A stretch of 64,000 nucleotides of DNA, from positions 856,384 to 920,383 of the forward strand of contig NZ_JABURM010000006.1 of assembly GCF_014762685.1 (NCBI RefSeq), read 5' to 3'. Position 1 is the stretch's first letter. Every line of letters begins with the position of its first letter. Source of the DNA: Gracilimonas sp. Its GTDB lineage: Bacteria; Bacteroidota; Rhodothermia; Balneolales; Balneolaceae. The notes below the pieces were generated by a model, which saw only the letters and a program-made list of their open reading frames with translations, was not told where the DNA came from and did no database searches. Below, piece by piece: positions 35,149 to 43,913 of this stretch. Position numbers and translations under genes: made by a program.

Positions 35149-35751
35149 ATGAATACTTCTTCGCCAACCCACACCGAGAAAATCTGGAAAGAGTTCAGCG
35201 ATCATGTCCGGAATTTTATCCGTGCTAAAGTTGCCACCGATGATGAAGCCGAGGATATCCTGCAGGATATTTTTACGAGAATACATCAAGGTATAGCCAA
35301 TCTGAAGCATGAAGATCGTGTACAGTCCTGGGTATTTGGGATTGCAAGGCGAGCTTTAGCTGATCATTACCGGAGTAAGAAAAAAAGAGAAAATCTTAAG
35401 GGTGAAGCGGCAACAGATGAAACGAAAGAAGCAGAAGATATTCAGCTAAGAAACTATGAAGGAGAACATGATGTACACGAAGAGGTGCTTTCATGGCTGA
35501 TTCCTATGATTGATGATCTCCCTGAAAAATACAGAATTCCGCTCAAAATGGCTGACGTGGAGGGAAAATCACAACAAGAGATTGCTGATGAATTTGAATT
35601 ATCATTATCGGGAGCTAAATCAAGAGTGCAGCGGGGACGGGAAAAACTTGGTGAAATTCTGGCCGCATGTTGCGAGATAGAATTTGGAAGAGAAGGCCGT
35701 GCCGTGGCTTACCGAAAGGTCAAAAAGGACAGCTGTGAATCTTGTGAATAA
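35149..35751 (+). CDS. sigZ: RNA polymerase sigma factor, SigZ-type ECF
   Basis: 200 residues. Start at ATG 35149; a TTG three codons earlier is also open. Region 2 reads TEKIWKEFSDHVRNFIRAKVATDDEAEDILQDIFTRIHQGIANLKHEDRVQSWVFGIARRALADHYR, and region 4 reads IDDLPEKYRIPLKMADVEGKSQQEIADEFELSLSGAKSRVQRGREKL. The C-terminal tail (CCEIEFGREGRAVAYRKVKKDSCESC) is cysteine-rich with paired cysteines, as in SigZ proteins, and could sense thiol-reactive metals. No anti-sigma gene adjoins it. The next gene, 99 bp downstream on the same strand, is an ArsI-type lyase. Confidence 0.87.
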   Translation: MNTSSPTHTEKIWKEFSDHVRNFIRAKVATDDEAEDILQDIFTRIHQGIANLKHEDRVQSWVFGIARRALADHYRSKKKRENLKGEAATDETKEAEDIQLRNYEGEHDVHEEVLSWLIPMIDDLPEKYRIPLKMADVEGKSQQEIADEFELSLSGAKSRVQRGREKLGEILAACCEIEFGREGRAVAYRKVKKDSCESCE

Positions 35752-35850
35752 CCAATAGATCAATCCTGAAAAAAATTTTGCGTCTTTTTTGGCTTTGCTC
35801 CGACTACATGGGTGAACATCAATTAACAATCACTCTAAAAAGGAGACCCT

Positions 35851-36249
35851 ATGAAACGTTTACATGTAATGCTCAAAGTAAATGACCTGAACGAATCTAT
35901 TAAATTCTACAGTGCCTTATTCGGAACTGAACCCACTACCCAAAAAGATGATTATGCCAAATGGCTGATTGAAGATCCAAAGGTGAATTTCTCGATTGCC
36001 GAACGTCCCGGTGAAAAGGGGATTGAACATTTGGGAATACAAGCAGAGTCAGAAACCGAACTGGAAGAGATCCGGCTGAATATTGGTCGTGCTTCTAAGG
36101 GCGTTACCCGAGATGAAGGCGATACTATTTGCTGCTATGCCAAATCAGATAAATCTTGGATCAGCGATCCGCAAGGTGTAGAGTGGGAAGCATTTTATAC
36201 ATACGGTGAAAGTAAATCTTATACCGAACAAGAAGCTGCTTGTTGCTAA
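35851..36249 (+). CDS. arsI: ArsI-type C-As lyase / CadI-like VOC protein
   Basis: 132 residues of the VOC fold. ArsI cleaves the carbon-arsenic bond of trivalent methyl- and aryl-arsenicals with Fe(II). From memory, the studied enzyme uses His5, His62 and Glu115 for iron and Cys96-Cys97 for arsenic. Here His5 (MKRLH), His60 (GIEHLG), Cys94-Cys95 (TICCYAKSDKSWI) and Glu113 (EWEAF) match with a constant offset of two. A second Cys pair ends the protein (AACC), a feature of ArsI/CadI. An AAAAAGGAGACC sequence just before the ATG is a strong ribosome-binding site. No arsR, arsB or arsM adjoins it. CadI (cadmium-induced) is the alternative name. Confidence 0.88.
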   Translation: MKRLHVMLKVNDLNESIKFYSALFGTEPTTQKDDYAKWLIEDPKVNFSIAERPGEKGIEHLGIQAESETELEEIRLNIGRASKGVTRDEGDTICCYAKSDKSWISDPQGVEWEAFYTYGESKSYTEQEAACC

Positions 36250-36267
36250 TTGAATTATAAGGTGAAA

Positions 36268-36300
36268 AATAAAAGCCCGGTCAAAAACCGGGCTTTTATT
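36268..36300. terminator. Terminator after arsI
   Basis: AATAAAAGCCCGGT (36268-36281) pairs perfectly with ACCGGGCTTTTATT (36287-36300) over a 5-nt loop, with a T-rich end. It is symmetric and could act in both directions. Confidence 0.9.
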
Positions 36301-36402
36301 TTAGCTACAGTGGTTAAGAGTAATTACAGCTTGTTGTAACAATTGGAGAAGAGTAAGGTAAAATTTGTTTATTTTCAGTTAAAACGACAAACAATTTTTA
36401 CC

Positions 36403-37530
36403 ATGAAGAAAAACATAGAGACCATCGCAATTCACGGGAGCATGAGGGAGCATATGGGAGAGAATGATACTATTGTTCCGGGCATTGAGATGTCTACCAT
36501 TTACGAACACCGTAAAGGGGTACATAAGGAAGGGGACCGGAAATATACCCGGCTTTCAAATCCAAACCGTGATCAGCTTGAAAACGTGATAAAAGAATTG
36601 GAAAGCGGCGAACACTGTGCAGCTTTTTCATCCGGAATGGCAGCGATTTCTTCGGTATTCCAGGCGATAGAATCCGGCGCGCATGTGTTGGTCCCGGATG
36701 ATGTGTATTTTGGAACAAGGAAGCTGGTTTGGGAATTTGCCGAGCGATGGAATCTTGATGTTGACTTCATCGATATGACAGACCTTGATGTTGTTCAATC
36801 ATCCTTAAAAGAAAACACCAAATTTATTTGGATAGAGACCCCTTCAAATCCACGACTCATGATTACCGACGTGGTTGAAGTAAGTAAGCTAGCTAAATCA
36901 AAAGGGGCCATTGTTGCGGTAGATAATACCTGGCCAACACCCTACAATATGCGCCCGCTTGAATTAGGTGCTGATGTAGTAGTACACTCCACGACAAAAT
37001 ATCTGGGAGGACACAGTGATATTCTGGGCGGGGCTGTAATTACAAAAGGAAATAAGGAGCTATTCGAAAAAATACGAACTGTACAGGTGGTACAGGGTGC
37101 GGTTTCTTCACCTCAGGACAGCTGGTTACTCAGCAGAAGTATTCGCTCCTTTCCTTACCGAATGCGAGCTCATAATGAAAACGCTCGTAAAGTTGCTTCT
37201 TTTTTAAGTAAGCATCCTAAAGTTAAAGTCGTCTATTATCCGGGATTGGAGTCACATCCGGGACATAAAATTGCCAAAGCACAAATGGATGATTTCGGTG
37301 GAATGATTTCATTTTTGGTAGAAGGTGGAGCAGATACGGCTATCAAAATTGTAGCTGCTTCTGAAATGATAAAAGCAGCGACCAGTTTAGGCGGAATTGA
37401 AAGCATTTGGGAGCACCGGAAATCATCGGAGGGAGAAAGCTCTCCTACTCCTGATAATTTAATTCGCCTGAGTGTGGGTCTGGAACATGCTGATGATATC
37501 ATCAAGGATTTGGAATTAGCCCTATCTTAA
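36403..37530 (+). CDS. Trans-sulfuration PLP enzyme (cystathionine gamma-synthase/beta-lyase family)
   Basis: 375 residues. The start is put at ATG 36403 (MKKNIETIAIHG), the usual family N-terminus; the frame is open from 36343 but the 20 extra residues look like non-coding sequence. PLP binding is by Lys199 in VVHSTTKYLGGHSD. Other marks are RKYTRLSNPNRDQLENVI, AAFSSGMAAISSVF (phosphate loop), ETPSNPRLMITDV and VDNTWPTPYNMRPLELGAD. The family contains cystathionine gamma-synthase, gamma-lyase and beta-lyase and methionine gamma-lyase, which cannot be told apart by eye. The 70 bp before the start shows no recognisable SAM riboswitch. Confidence 0.88.
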   Translation: MKKNIETIAIHGSMREHMGENDTIVPGIEMSTIYEHRKGVHKEGDRKYTRLSNPNRDQLENVIKELESGEHCAAFSSGMAAISSVFQAIESGAHVLVPDDVYFGTRKLVWEFAERWNLDVDFIDMTDLDVVQSSLKENTKFIWIETPSNPRLMITDVVEVSKLAKSKGAIVAVDNTWPTPYNMRPLELGADVVVHSTTKYLGGHSDILGGAVITKGNKELFEKIRTVQVVQGAVSSPQDSWLLSRSIRSFPYRMRAHNENARKVASFLSKHPKVKVVYYPGLESHPGHKIAKAQMDDFGGMISFLVEGGADTAIKIVAASEMIKAATSLGGIESIWEHRKSSEGESSPTPDNLIRLSVGLEHADDIIKDLELALS

Positions 37531-37610
37531 TGTCAGGAAAAAACAATAAGAGTGATTTCACGTTTACTTTATTATTAACCATAAATTTATTTTTAAAAGA
37601 TACTTATTAG

Positions 37611-38105
37611 ATGATATTTAGAAAAGCAATTTTTACCCTGTTATTTTTTACGATTGCTGTTGCTGCATTTGCTCAATCTCAGGATCGCCCGGATATGTTT
37701 GAATGGCACGAGCTTGGCGAGGCCCAAAAGTTGGCTGCTGAAAATGATAAAAAAGTATTGGTTTATGCCAATGCAAGATGGTGCACATACTGCAAGAAAA
37801 TGGAAAAAGAAGTATTCAGCCAAAAATCAGTTCAGGACCTAACGAACCAGCATTTCTATATAGTTTGGATTGATATTGAATCAGACAGGAAGCTTACATT
37901 TCGTGGAAAAGAAATGACAGAAATGGAATTCAGTCGCGGTATGAGGATTACAGGTACGCCAACTTTTATTTTTATCGACTCAGAAGGCGAAATTATTGCC
38001 GGACAACCCGGGTTTATACCCGAAGATATGTACAGTCAAATACTGAAGTTTGTGGGAAAGGATGCATATCTGGATCAAAGCTTCGAAGAGTTTATTGAAA
38101 AGTAA
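37611..38105 (+). CDS. Exported thioredoxin-fold protein
   Basis: 164 residues with signal peptide MIFRKAIFTLLFFTIAVAAFAQ. The thioredoxin-like domain reads WHELGEAQKLAAENDKKVLVYANARWCTYCKKMEKEVFSQKSV with redox pair Cys58 and Cys61. It continues NQHFYIVWIDIESDRKLTFRGKEMTEMEFSRGMRITGTPTFIFIDSEG with the cis-proline segment GTPTF. The WCxYCKKME form belongs to the thioredoxin_7/DsbD-C-like periplasmic group that reduces or transfers disulfides. It follows the trans-sulfuration gene after 80 bp; joint transcription is possible but not shown. Confidence 0.88.
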   Translation: MIFRKAIFTLLFFTIAVAAFAQSQDRPDMFEWHELGEAQKLAAENDKKVLVYANARWCTYCKKMEKEVFSQKSVQDLTNQHFYIVWIDIESDRKLTFRGKEMTEMEFSRGMRITGTPTFIFIDSEGEIIAGQPGFIPEDMYSQILKFVGKDAYLDQSFEEFIEK

Positions 38106-38154
38106 ACGGTAATCCTTTCTCAGCGAGTACATTTATTGAGTAAAACCCAACTTC

Positions 38155-38763
38155 CTACAAATTCAAAGTTGCTGATTTATTAAGGTCCGATTCCGTATCA
38201 ATATCATTTAAGACCGGAAGCTGTTTGAAGGAGATAGATTGGCTTTTCAGTTGATTGACGGTGTCCTGAAAGACTGAATCATGGCTCCATTTTTTTTCTT
38301 TGAAAAGAAATGGAAAATAATGGGTCATGCCTAACAGGTAATAACCGCCATCTTCAGATGGGCCAATAACCACCTGATGGTTATCTAATGCTTCAAAGGC
38401 CTTATTTATGGCCTGCGGCGACAAATCTGCACAATCACTGCCTATAATAATGGTCTTTCTATATCCATTTTCAAAAGCTTGCTTGAAGGCAAATTGCATT
38501 CGTTCTCCAAGATTTGCCCCCATTTGTGAAAATTTCGAATAATGGTTTATATCCCAAAGGTCGTTTTCTTCAACAGATTGGGAATACCATACCTGCCTGT
38601 CACAAGGCAACTCTTCCGTTATATTTTTAGTTATTTGCAGTAATGATTGATAGACCTGAAGGGCTTTTGAATCTCCGACACTTTTTGCCAAACGGGTCTT
38701 TACGTATCCCTTTATTGGATTTTTAACAAAAATAAGAATGACATTTTTATTCTCTTTACTCAT
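38155..38763 (-). CDS. TIGR04282-family (DUF2064) glycosyltransferase-like protein
   Basis: 202 residues with a GT-A-like fold. The family pattern is visible: NVILIFVKNPIKGYVKTRLAKSVGDSKALQVYQSLLQIT, then GANLGERMQFAFKQAFENGYRKTIIIGSDCADLSPQAINKAFEAL, and VVIGPSEDGGYYLLGM. TIGR04282 is named for an arsenosugar-biosynthesis glycosyltransferase, but most members have no proven link to arsenic. No arsM or other arsenosugar gene lies beside it, although arsI is only 2 kb away on the other strand. Substrate unknown. Confidence 0.85.
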   Translation of the reverse strand: MSKENKNVILIFVKNPIKGYVKTRLAKSVGDSKALQVYQSLLQITKNITEELPCDRQVWYSQSVEENDLWDINHYSKFSQMGANLGERMQFAFKQAFENGYRKTIIIGSDCADLSPQAINKAFEALDNHQVVIGPSEDGGYYLLGMTHYFPFLFKEKKWSHDSVFQDTVNQLKSQSISFKQLPVLNDIDTESDLNKSATLNL

Positions 38764-38977
38764 AAAATGTACTTAAACCGGGTGAATGTTTAGAAAAGTT
38801 AAAGCATTTCAGAAAACTCATAATAATAACCGGCATATTGACAGTATTAACCCATGATTTCTTACCCATGTAATATAAATAGAATAACATAAAGTAAGCT
38901 TTGGCCGGCATTAAGGTAAAAGAAAAGGAGTTAGTGCATCTTTAATATCACTGATTGAATAATTAAATCAAATTACA

Positions 38978-39310
38978 ATGGGACTTGAATTATTGCACGA
39001 ATGGCTGATGGGTCTTTCAGAAGATTACAATGTAAATCCATATATTTTTGGAGGAATTTATGTAGGCGCCATCCCCTTTTTTACACTTTCTGTGGCTTGG
39101 ATCATTCGCAATAAAAGGCAAAAAAAGTCGATTACACTGCCGGTTTTATCAACCGGGTTCTTTTTATCTTCTGCATATATTTACTTGATGATTGCAGGTG
39201 AAAATGTACCGGCCTGGGTATATGTGCTAATAATTGGTTTATTGGGATACGGAATCTATTCTACCTTCAGAAAAATTAAGAATAAACAAGAAAATAAAAC
39301 TGCTGTATGA
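38978..39310 (+). CDS. Small three-helix membrane protein coupled to a flavin reductase gene
   Basis: 110 residues, not recognised as a named family. Three hydrophobic helices are visible: residues about 22-41 (PYIFGGIYVGAIPFFTLSVAWII), 52-71 (LPVLSTGFFLSSAYIYLMIAG) and 75-93 (PAWVYVLIIGLLGYGIYS), with basic loops (RNKRQKK, RKIKNKQENK) that place them on the cytoplasmic side. Its TGA stop overlaps the ATG of the next gene (ATGA), so translation is coupled. A membrane anchor or partner for that flavoenzyme is the simplest idea; nothing else supports a function. Confidence 0.82.
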   Translation: MGLELLHEWLMGLSEDYNVNPYIFGGIYVGAIPFFTLSVAWIIRNKRQKKSITLPVLSTGFFLSSAYIYLMIAGENVPAWVYVLIIGLLGYGIYSTFRKIKNKQENKTAV

Positions 39311-40788
39311 GTTACCAATATGATTTTATAGTGATAGGGGGCGGAGCCGCAGGTCTGACCGCCGCCGGAATGGGGGCTAACTTTGGGGCAAAAACCCTGA
39401 TGATTGAAGCCAATAAACTTGGCGGGGATTGCACCTGGACCGGCTGTGTGCCAAGTAAAACGCTTTTACATGCTTCCAAACTGGCAGCAGGTATTAAAGA
39501 AGCGGAAGCATTTGGGCACAAATCGGTAAGCCCTTTAAATTTTTCTTCTGTTCTTGAGCATGTTCGAAAAGTGAGGGAAGAAGTGTATGAAGAGGCGGAT
39601 GATCCTGAAATTTATCGGGACATGGGAGTGGACATTGAATTTGGTAAAGCCCGTTTTGTGAATCCTCATACCATAGCTATTCATAATGATGGAAAAACAT
39701 CTATAAAGGAAGTCACGGGCAGGTACATCCTGATTGCAACCGGAAGTAAGGCCATGGTTCCCCCTATTAAAGGATTGGATGATGTGCCACACTTAACCAA
39801 TGAATCTATTTTTGAATTGGAGGAGCAGCCTGAACGGCTGACAATCATCGGAGGTGGGCCTATTGGTGTCGAAATGGCTCAGGCTTTCCAGAGGTTGGGA
39901 ACACAGGTTACCGTCTTTGATATGCAAGACCGAATACTGGCCAATGATGATAAAGAACTGGCGGCTATGTTATTGAAACGGCTTAAAAGTGAAGGCGTTC
40001 AGTTTCAACTATCGGCCGGAGTTAGTGAAATTTCACAAAATGAAGACGGGTCGATTAGGGTGCATGCAGAAGTTGATGGGAAAAATATAACGGAGGATGG
40101 AGATGCTCTATTGATGGCGGTGGGCAGGGCAGCAAATTATCAAAGCCTGAATTTGGATGATGCAGGTATTAATTATTCCAAGCGGGGAATAACCGTCAGT
40201 GACCGCTGTAAAACCAATATCAATCATATTTATGCAGCGGGAGATGTTACCGGAAGATATCAATTCACGCACATGTCGGAACATATGGCCAAAGTAGCAG
40301 CGAGCAATGCCATACTAAAAGTGCCCATGAAAATTGATACCAAACATGTTCCATGGAGTACCTATACCGATCCGGAATTGGCCGGTACCGGGGCAACAGA
40401 AAAGCAGCTTCTGGAACAGGGCACTTCATTTGAAACCTACCGGTTCCCATACAGCAAGGTAGACCGTGCAATAACGGATGGGGATACGGATGGCCTGATC
40501 AAAATATTTGCCAAAAAATGGAACGGAAAAATTCTTGGAGCAACGATTTACGGAAAGCAAGCTGGCGACTTGATTGGCGAATACGCACTGGCTATGAAAA
40601 ATGGCATAACCCTCCGAAATATAGCCGATACCATTCATCCTTATCCAACCTATGGACTTGGAGTTCGGCGTGCTGCCGACCAATGGTATGTGAAAAACCA
40701 GTCGGAGTGGATGAGTAAATTGGTGAAAAAAGTATTCCGGTATCAAGGTGAAATCCCGGATTTATCGGACAAAGACCGCATTGTTTAA
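39307..40788 (+). CDS. FAD-dependent pyridine-nucleotide-disulfide oxidoreductase (mercuric-reductase-like)
   Basis: 493 residues. The FAD-binding motif GGGAAGLTAA (11-20) is followed by the redox-active cysteines Cys42 and Cys47 in GGDCTWTGCVPSKTL. The NAD(P)-binding site is GGGPIGVEMAQAFQRLG, and the second FAD segment is YAAGDVTGRYQFTHMSEHMAKVAASN. The C-terminus contains HPYPTYG in place of the HxHPT of lipoamide dehydrogenase. There is no N-terminal metal-binding NmerA domain and no terminal Cys pair as in MerA, so mercury is not indicated. It is translationally coupled to the membrane protein upstream and followed by a terminator. Confidence 0.9.
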   Translation: MSYQYDFIVIGGGAAGLTAAGMGANFGAKTLMIEANKLGGDCTWTGCVPSKTLLHASKLAAGIKEAEAFGHKSVSPLNFSSVLEHVRKVREEVYEEADDPEIYRDMGVDIEFGKARFVNPHTIAIHNDGKTSIKEVTGRYILIATGSKAMVPPIKGLDDVPHLTNESIFELEEQPERLTIIGGGPIGVEMAQAFQRLGTQVTVFDMQDRILANDDKELAAMLLKRLKSEGVQFQLSAGVSEISQNEDGSIRVHAEVDGKNITEDGDALLMAVGRAANYQSLNLDDAGINYSKRGITVSDRCKTNINHIYAAGDVTGRYQFTHMSEHMAKVAASNAILKVPMKIDTKHVPWSTYTDPELAGTGATEKQLLEQGTSFETYRFPYSKVDRAITDGDTDGLIKIFAKKWNGKILGATIYGKQAGDLIGEYALAMKNGITLRNIADTIHPYPTYGLGVRRAADQWYVKNQSEWMSKLVKKVFRYQGEIPDLSDKDRIV

Positions 40789-40858
40789 TAACTAAAGCTC
40801 ATAGACGATAAAATCAGGAATCTATGATTTATTCAAAAAGTATAGAGAGGAAGTCAGT

Positions 40859-40883
40859 CCGGGATTTGGCAGCCCGGTTTTTT
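40859..40883 (+). terminator. Terminator after the flavin oxidoreductase gene
   Basis: CCGGG (40859-40863), loop, CCCGG (40873-40877), then TTTTTTG. A short GC-only stem with a T-run, isolating this operon from hutU 80 bp later. Confidence 0.75.
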
Positions 40884-40963
40884 GTTTGAGATGAGTCTTC
40901 TCTGAAAAACCTGTACATTTCTGCTGTGGAATTTTTTAAAGGTTAAATTAAGAATTGAGTATA

Positions 40964-42613
40964 ATGGCGAGAACAATTAAAGCCCCAACGGGAACAAAGC
41001 TAAACTGCAAAAGCTGGCTCACGGAGGCTCCTTTCCGGATGATCCAGAATAACCTGGACCCCGAGGTAGCCGAAAAACCGGAAGAATTGGTGGTGTATGG
41101 AGGAATTGGCCGCGCTGCCCGAAATTGGGAAAGTTTTGACGGGATCTTGGAGTCGCTGAAGTCTATGAGTGATGAAGAAACGCTACTTGTTCAGTCCGGG
41201 AAGCCGGTTGGTATATTCAAAACCCACAAAGATGCCCCCCGGGTTTTGATTGCGAACTCCAACCTCGTTCCCAAATGGGCAAATTGGGATCACTTCAATG
41301 AACTCGATAAAAAAGGCCTGATGATGTACGGTCAGATGACAGCCGGCTCATGGATCTATATTGGCAGCCAGGGGATTGTGCAGGGAACGTATGAGACTTT
41401 TGTCTCGATGGGGAAAAAGCATTTTGACGGAGATTTATCCGGAAAATGGATCCTTACCGGCGGACTTGGTGGCATGGGTGGAGCTCAGCCACTTGCAGCA
41501 AAAATGGCCGGCGCAAGCATGCTGGCGGTGGAATGCCGGGAATCCCGAATCGACATGAGATTGAAAACAGGCTATGTAGATAAAAAAGCCGCTTCGCTGG
41601 ATGAAGCACTTGAGATCATTCAGCAATCGGTTCAGGATGAAAAGCCGGTTACGGTAGGTTTACATGGTAATGCTGCGGATATCTATCCGAAATTGTTGGA
41701 GCGTAAAATTATTCCAGATGCGGTAACGGATCAAACGAGTGCACATGACCCACTGAACGGGTATCTGCCGCTGGGAATGTCGGTGGAAGAATGGGAAGAA
41801 AAACAGAAGTCCAGTCCCAAAGAAGTAATAGAGAAAGCAAAAAAATCCATTGCTGTTCAGGTTAAGGCGATGTTGGAATTTCAGGAGCAAGGAATTCCTG
41901 TATTTGACTACGGAAATAACATCCGGCAGGAAGCTTTTGATGAAGGTGTGAATGATGCTTTCAATATTCCCGGGTTTGTGCCGGAATATATTCGTCCGCT
42001 TTTCTGCAAAGGTATTGGCCCGTTTCGCTGGGTAGCCCTTTCGGGAGATCCCGAGGATATCTACAAGACCGATGAAAAAGTGAAAGAGCTCATTCCTGAT
42101 GACCCTCACCTCCACAACTGGCTGGATATGGCCAAAGATCAAATTCATTTCCAGGGATTGCCTTCGCGCATTTGCTGGGTGGGATTGGGACAGCGCCATA
42201 AGCTTGGATTGGCTTTCAATGAAATGGTCCGCAGCGGCGAACTGAAAGCGCCTGTGGTTATAGGCCGTGATCACCTGGACTCAGGTTCAGTGGCAAGCCC
42301 CAACCGCGAAACCGAAGGCATGAAAGACGGCTCGGATGCCGTTTCTGACTGGCCGATTTTAAATGCGCTATTGAATACTTCTTCCGGTGCTACCTGGGTT
42401 TCTTTTCATCACGGGGGGGGAGTGGGAATGGGCTTCTCTCAGCATGCCGGACTGGTGATCGTCTGTGACGGAACCGAAGATGCCGACCGAAGATTGGAGC
42501 GAGTGCTTTGGAATGATCCCGCAAGCGGTGTTATGCGCCACGCCGATGCGGGTTATGATATCGCTATTGATTGTGCGAAGGAGCATCAATTAAAATTGCC
42601 GTTTTTAAAGTAA
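40964..42613 (+). CDS. hutU: Urocanate hydratase
   Basis: Second step of histidine degradation: urocanate to 4-imidazolone-5-propionate, with tightly bound NAD. 549 residues from ATG 40964, close to the usual 550-560; a TTG three codons earlier is also open. Family marks are [25 protein letters not shown]-like ([20 protein letters not shown]), the [22 protein letters not shown] stretch, the NAD-binding [29 protein letters not shown] and the C-terminal [16 protein letters not shown]. It is the first gene of hutU-hutI-hutG; the terminator in front shows it has its own promoter. Confidence 0.97.
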   Translation: MARTIKAPTGTKLNCKSWLTEAPFRMIQNNLDPEVAEKPEELVVYGGIGRAARNWESFDGILESLKSMSDEETLLVQSGKPVGIFKTHKDAPRVLIANSNLVPKWANWDHFNELDKKGLMMYGQMTAGSWIYIGSQGIVQGTYETFVSMGKKHFDGDLSGKWILTGGLGGMGGAQPLAAKMAGASMLAVECRESRIDMRLKTGYVDKKAASLDEALEIIQQSVQDEKPVTVGLHGNAADIYPKLLERKIIPDAVTDQTSAHDPLNGYLPLGMSVEEWEEKQKSSPKEVIEKAKKSIAVQVKAMLEFQEQGIPVFDYGNNIRQEAFDEGVNDAFNIPGFVPEYIRPLFCKGIGPFRWVALSGDPEDIYKTDEKVKELIPDDPHLHNWLDMAKDQIHFQGLPSRICWVGLGQRHKLGLAFNEMVRSGELKAPVVIGRDHLDSGSVASPNRETEGMKDGSDAVSDWPILNALLNTSSGATWVSFHHGGGVGMGFSQHAGLVIVCDGTEDADRRLERVLWNDPASGVMRHADAGYDIAIDCAKEHQLKLPFLK

Positions 42614-42625
42614 ATTAGTTGCCAT

Positions 42626-42653
42626 GTAGAGGCGTATCGCGATACGCCCTTAC
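42626..42653. repeat. REP-like palindrome, copy 3
   Basis: GTAGAGGCGTATCG and CGATACGCCCTTAC form 14-bp arms with two mismatches; the core GCGTATCGCGATACGC is a perfect 16-bp palindrome. It lies inside the hut operon between hutU and hutI. Confidence 0.75.
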
Positions 42654-42683
42654 GGTAGAAATGGCAACCACAAAATTTAAATT

Positions 42684-43913
42684 ATGTCAAACCTACTTAT
42701 CCAAAACATCTCACAGATTGCCTCCCCAAAACCGGGGGTTGTTCGGGGTTCTGAACTTCGAAGCCTGAATGTGATTGAGGAAGGCGCAATCTATATTGAA
42801 GAGGGAAATATAAAAGCCGTTGGGCAATTAAGTGAGGTATTGAATCATGTGGAAGGCCATCCGGTAATTCTGGATGCCGAGGGAAAAGCGGCCGTTCCCG
42901 GGTTTGTGGATTCGCATTCACATTTGGTCTTTGGTGGTAATCGCGCCGATGAATTTGCCATGCGTTCGGCCGGAATGAGCTATGAAGAGATTGCTGAGAA
43001 AGGGGGCGGAATAGTTTCAACCGTTGAAGCTACCAGAAAAGCTTCCAAAGAAGAATTGAAAGACTTAGCCCGAATCCGGCTTCAAAAGACGCTGAAGCAA
43101 GGCATCACCACCATGGAAATTAAAAGCGGGTATGGGCTGGATTTGGAAACAGAACGTAAAATGCTGGCGGTGATAAACGAGCTGAAAGAAGAACAGCCGA
43201 TTGAGCTTACCGCTACTTTTTTAGGAGCTCATGCCGTTCCCAAAAACTCCACCAAAGAAGAATACCTGCAACAGGTGCTGGAAATGATTCCTGAGATTGC
43301 AGACCTGGCGGAGTATTGCGACGTATTTTGTGAAGACGGATATTTCACCAAAGAAGAATCCCGAAAAGTACTCATGAAAGGAGTTGAACATGGGCTTCAG
43401 CCCAAACTTCACACCAACCAATTCAACGATATTGGCGGGGTGGAAATGGCGCTGGAGCTGGGAGCTGTTTCTGTAGATCATCTGGAAGTATTAAGTGACG
43501 AGGACATTCAGAAAATCGCACGTTCCGAAACCGTAGCCACGGTTCTGCCCGGGGTTTCCTACTTTCTGAATATCCCATACTCACCGGCGCGAAAATTATT
43601 GGATGCAGGGGCTTTGGTAGCATTGGCTACTGATTTCAATCCCGGTTCTTCAATGACCATCTCTATGCAGCTGCTTATGAGTATGGCTTGTACCAAAATG
43701 GGAATGTCGGTGGAAGAAGCGCTGAGTTGTGCGACCCAAAATGGAGCTAAAGCCCTTGAGAAAAATAAACTGGGGTGTATCACACCGGGATTTCAAGCGG
43801 ACATTTTATTACTGGATTCTGATAATTACAGAGATTTGGCGTATTTCTTTGGTGAAAACCATGTACATACGGTCATTAAAAAAGGAGAGAAGGTATGGGA
43901 ATTGAGAAGCTAA
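42684..43913 (+). CDS. hutI: Imidazolonepropionase
   Basis: Third step of histidine degradation: 4-imidazolone-5-propionate to N-formimino-L-glutamate. 409 residues. The amidohydrolase metal site is VPGFVDSHSHLVFGGNRADEFAMR. Also present are the substrate-binding region GGGIVSTVEATRKAS, EIKSGYGLDLETERKML, HTNQFNDIGGVEMALELGAVSVDHLE with further ligands, and ATDFNPGSSMTISMQ containing the catalytic aspartate. The gene overlaps the start of hutG by 19 bp. In the amidohydrolase superfamily the GLDLETERKML and TDFNPG segments are specific for HutI. Confidence 0.96.
   Translation: MSNLLIQNISQIASPKPGVVRGSELRSLNVIEEGAIYIEEGNIKAVGQLSEVLNHVEGHPVILDAEGKAAVPGFVDSHSHLVFGGNRADEFAMRSAGMSYEEIAEKGGGIVSTVEATRKASKEELKDLARIRLQKTLKQGITTMEIKSGYGLDLETERKMLAVINELKEEQPIELTATFLGAHAVPKNSTKEEYLQQVLEMIPEIADLAEYCDVFCEDGYFTKEESRKVLMKGVEHGLQPKLHTNQFNDIGGVEMALELGAVSVDHLEVLSDEDIQKIARSETVATVLPGVSYFLNIPYSPARKLLDAGALVALATDFNPGSSMTISMQLLMSMACTKMGMSVEEALSCATQNGAKALEKNKLGCITPGFQADILLLDSDNYRDLAYFFGENHVHTVIKKGEKVWELRS

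Noticed and set aside
36300-36402. Possible SAM-type riboswitch before the trans-sulfuration gene
   Set aside because: The 70-100 bp available show no conserved riboswitch core; only a short TTGTTGTAACAA stretch.
38155-38763. Reading the TIGR04282 protein as proof of arsenosugar synthesis
   Set aside because: The family name overstates what is known for most members; no arsM or other arsenosugar gene adjoins it.
38780-38810. AAAAGTTA half-site upstream of the glycosyltransferase gene, also at 26505 and 8550
   Set aside because: Only one arm of the GTAACTTT-N3-AAAGTTAC dyad is present; expected by chance in AT-rich DNA, and the 8550 copy is in coding sequence.
39307-40788. Calling the flavin disulfide reductase a mercuric reductase (MerA)
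   Set aside because: It has no NmerA domain, no C-terminal cysteine pair and no mer genes nearby.
41660-42274. 204-codon minus-strand frame within hutU
   Set aside because: Antisense to highly conserved HutU; no domain or start signal.
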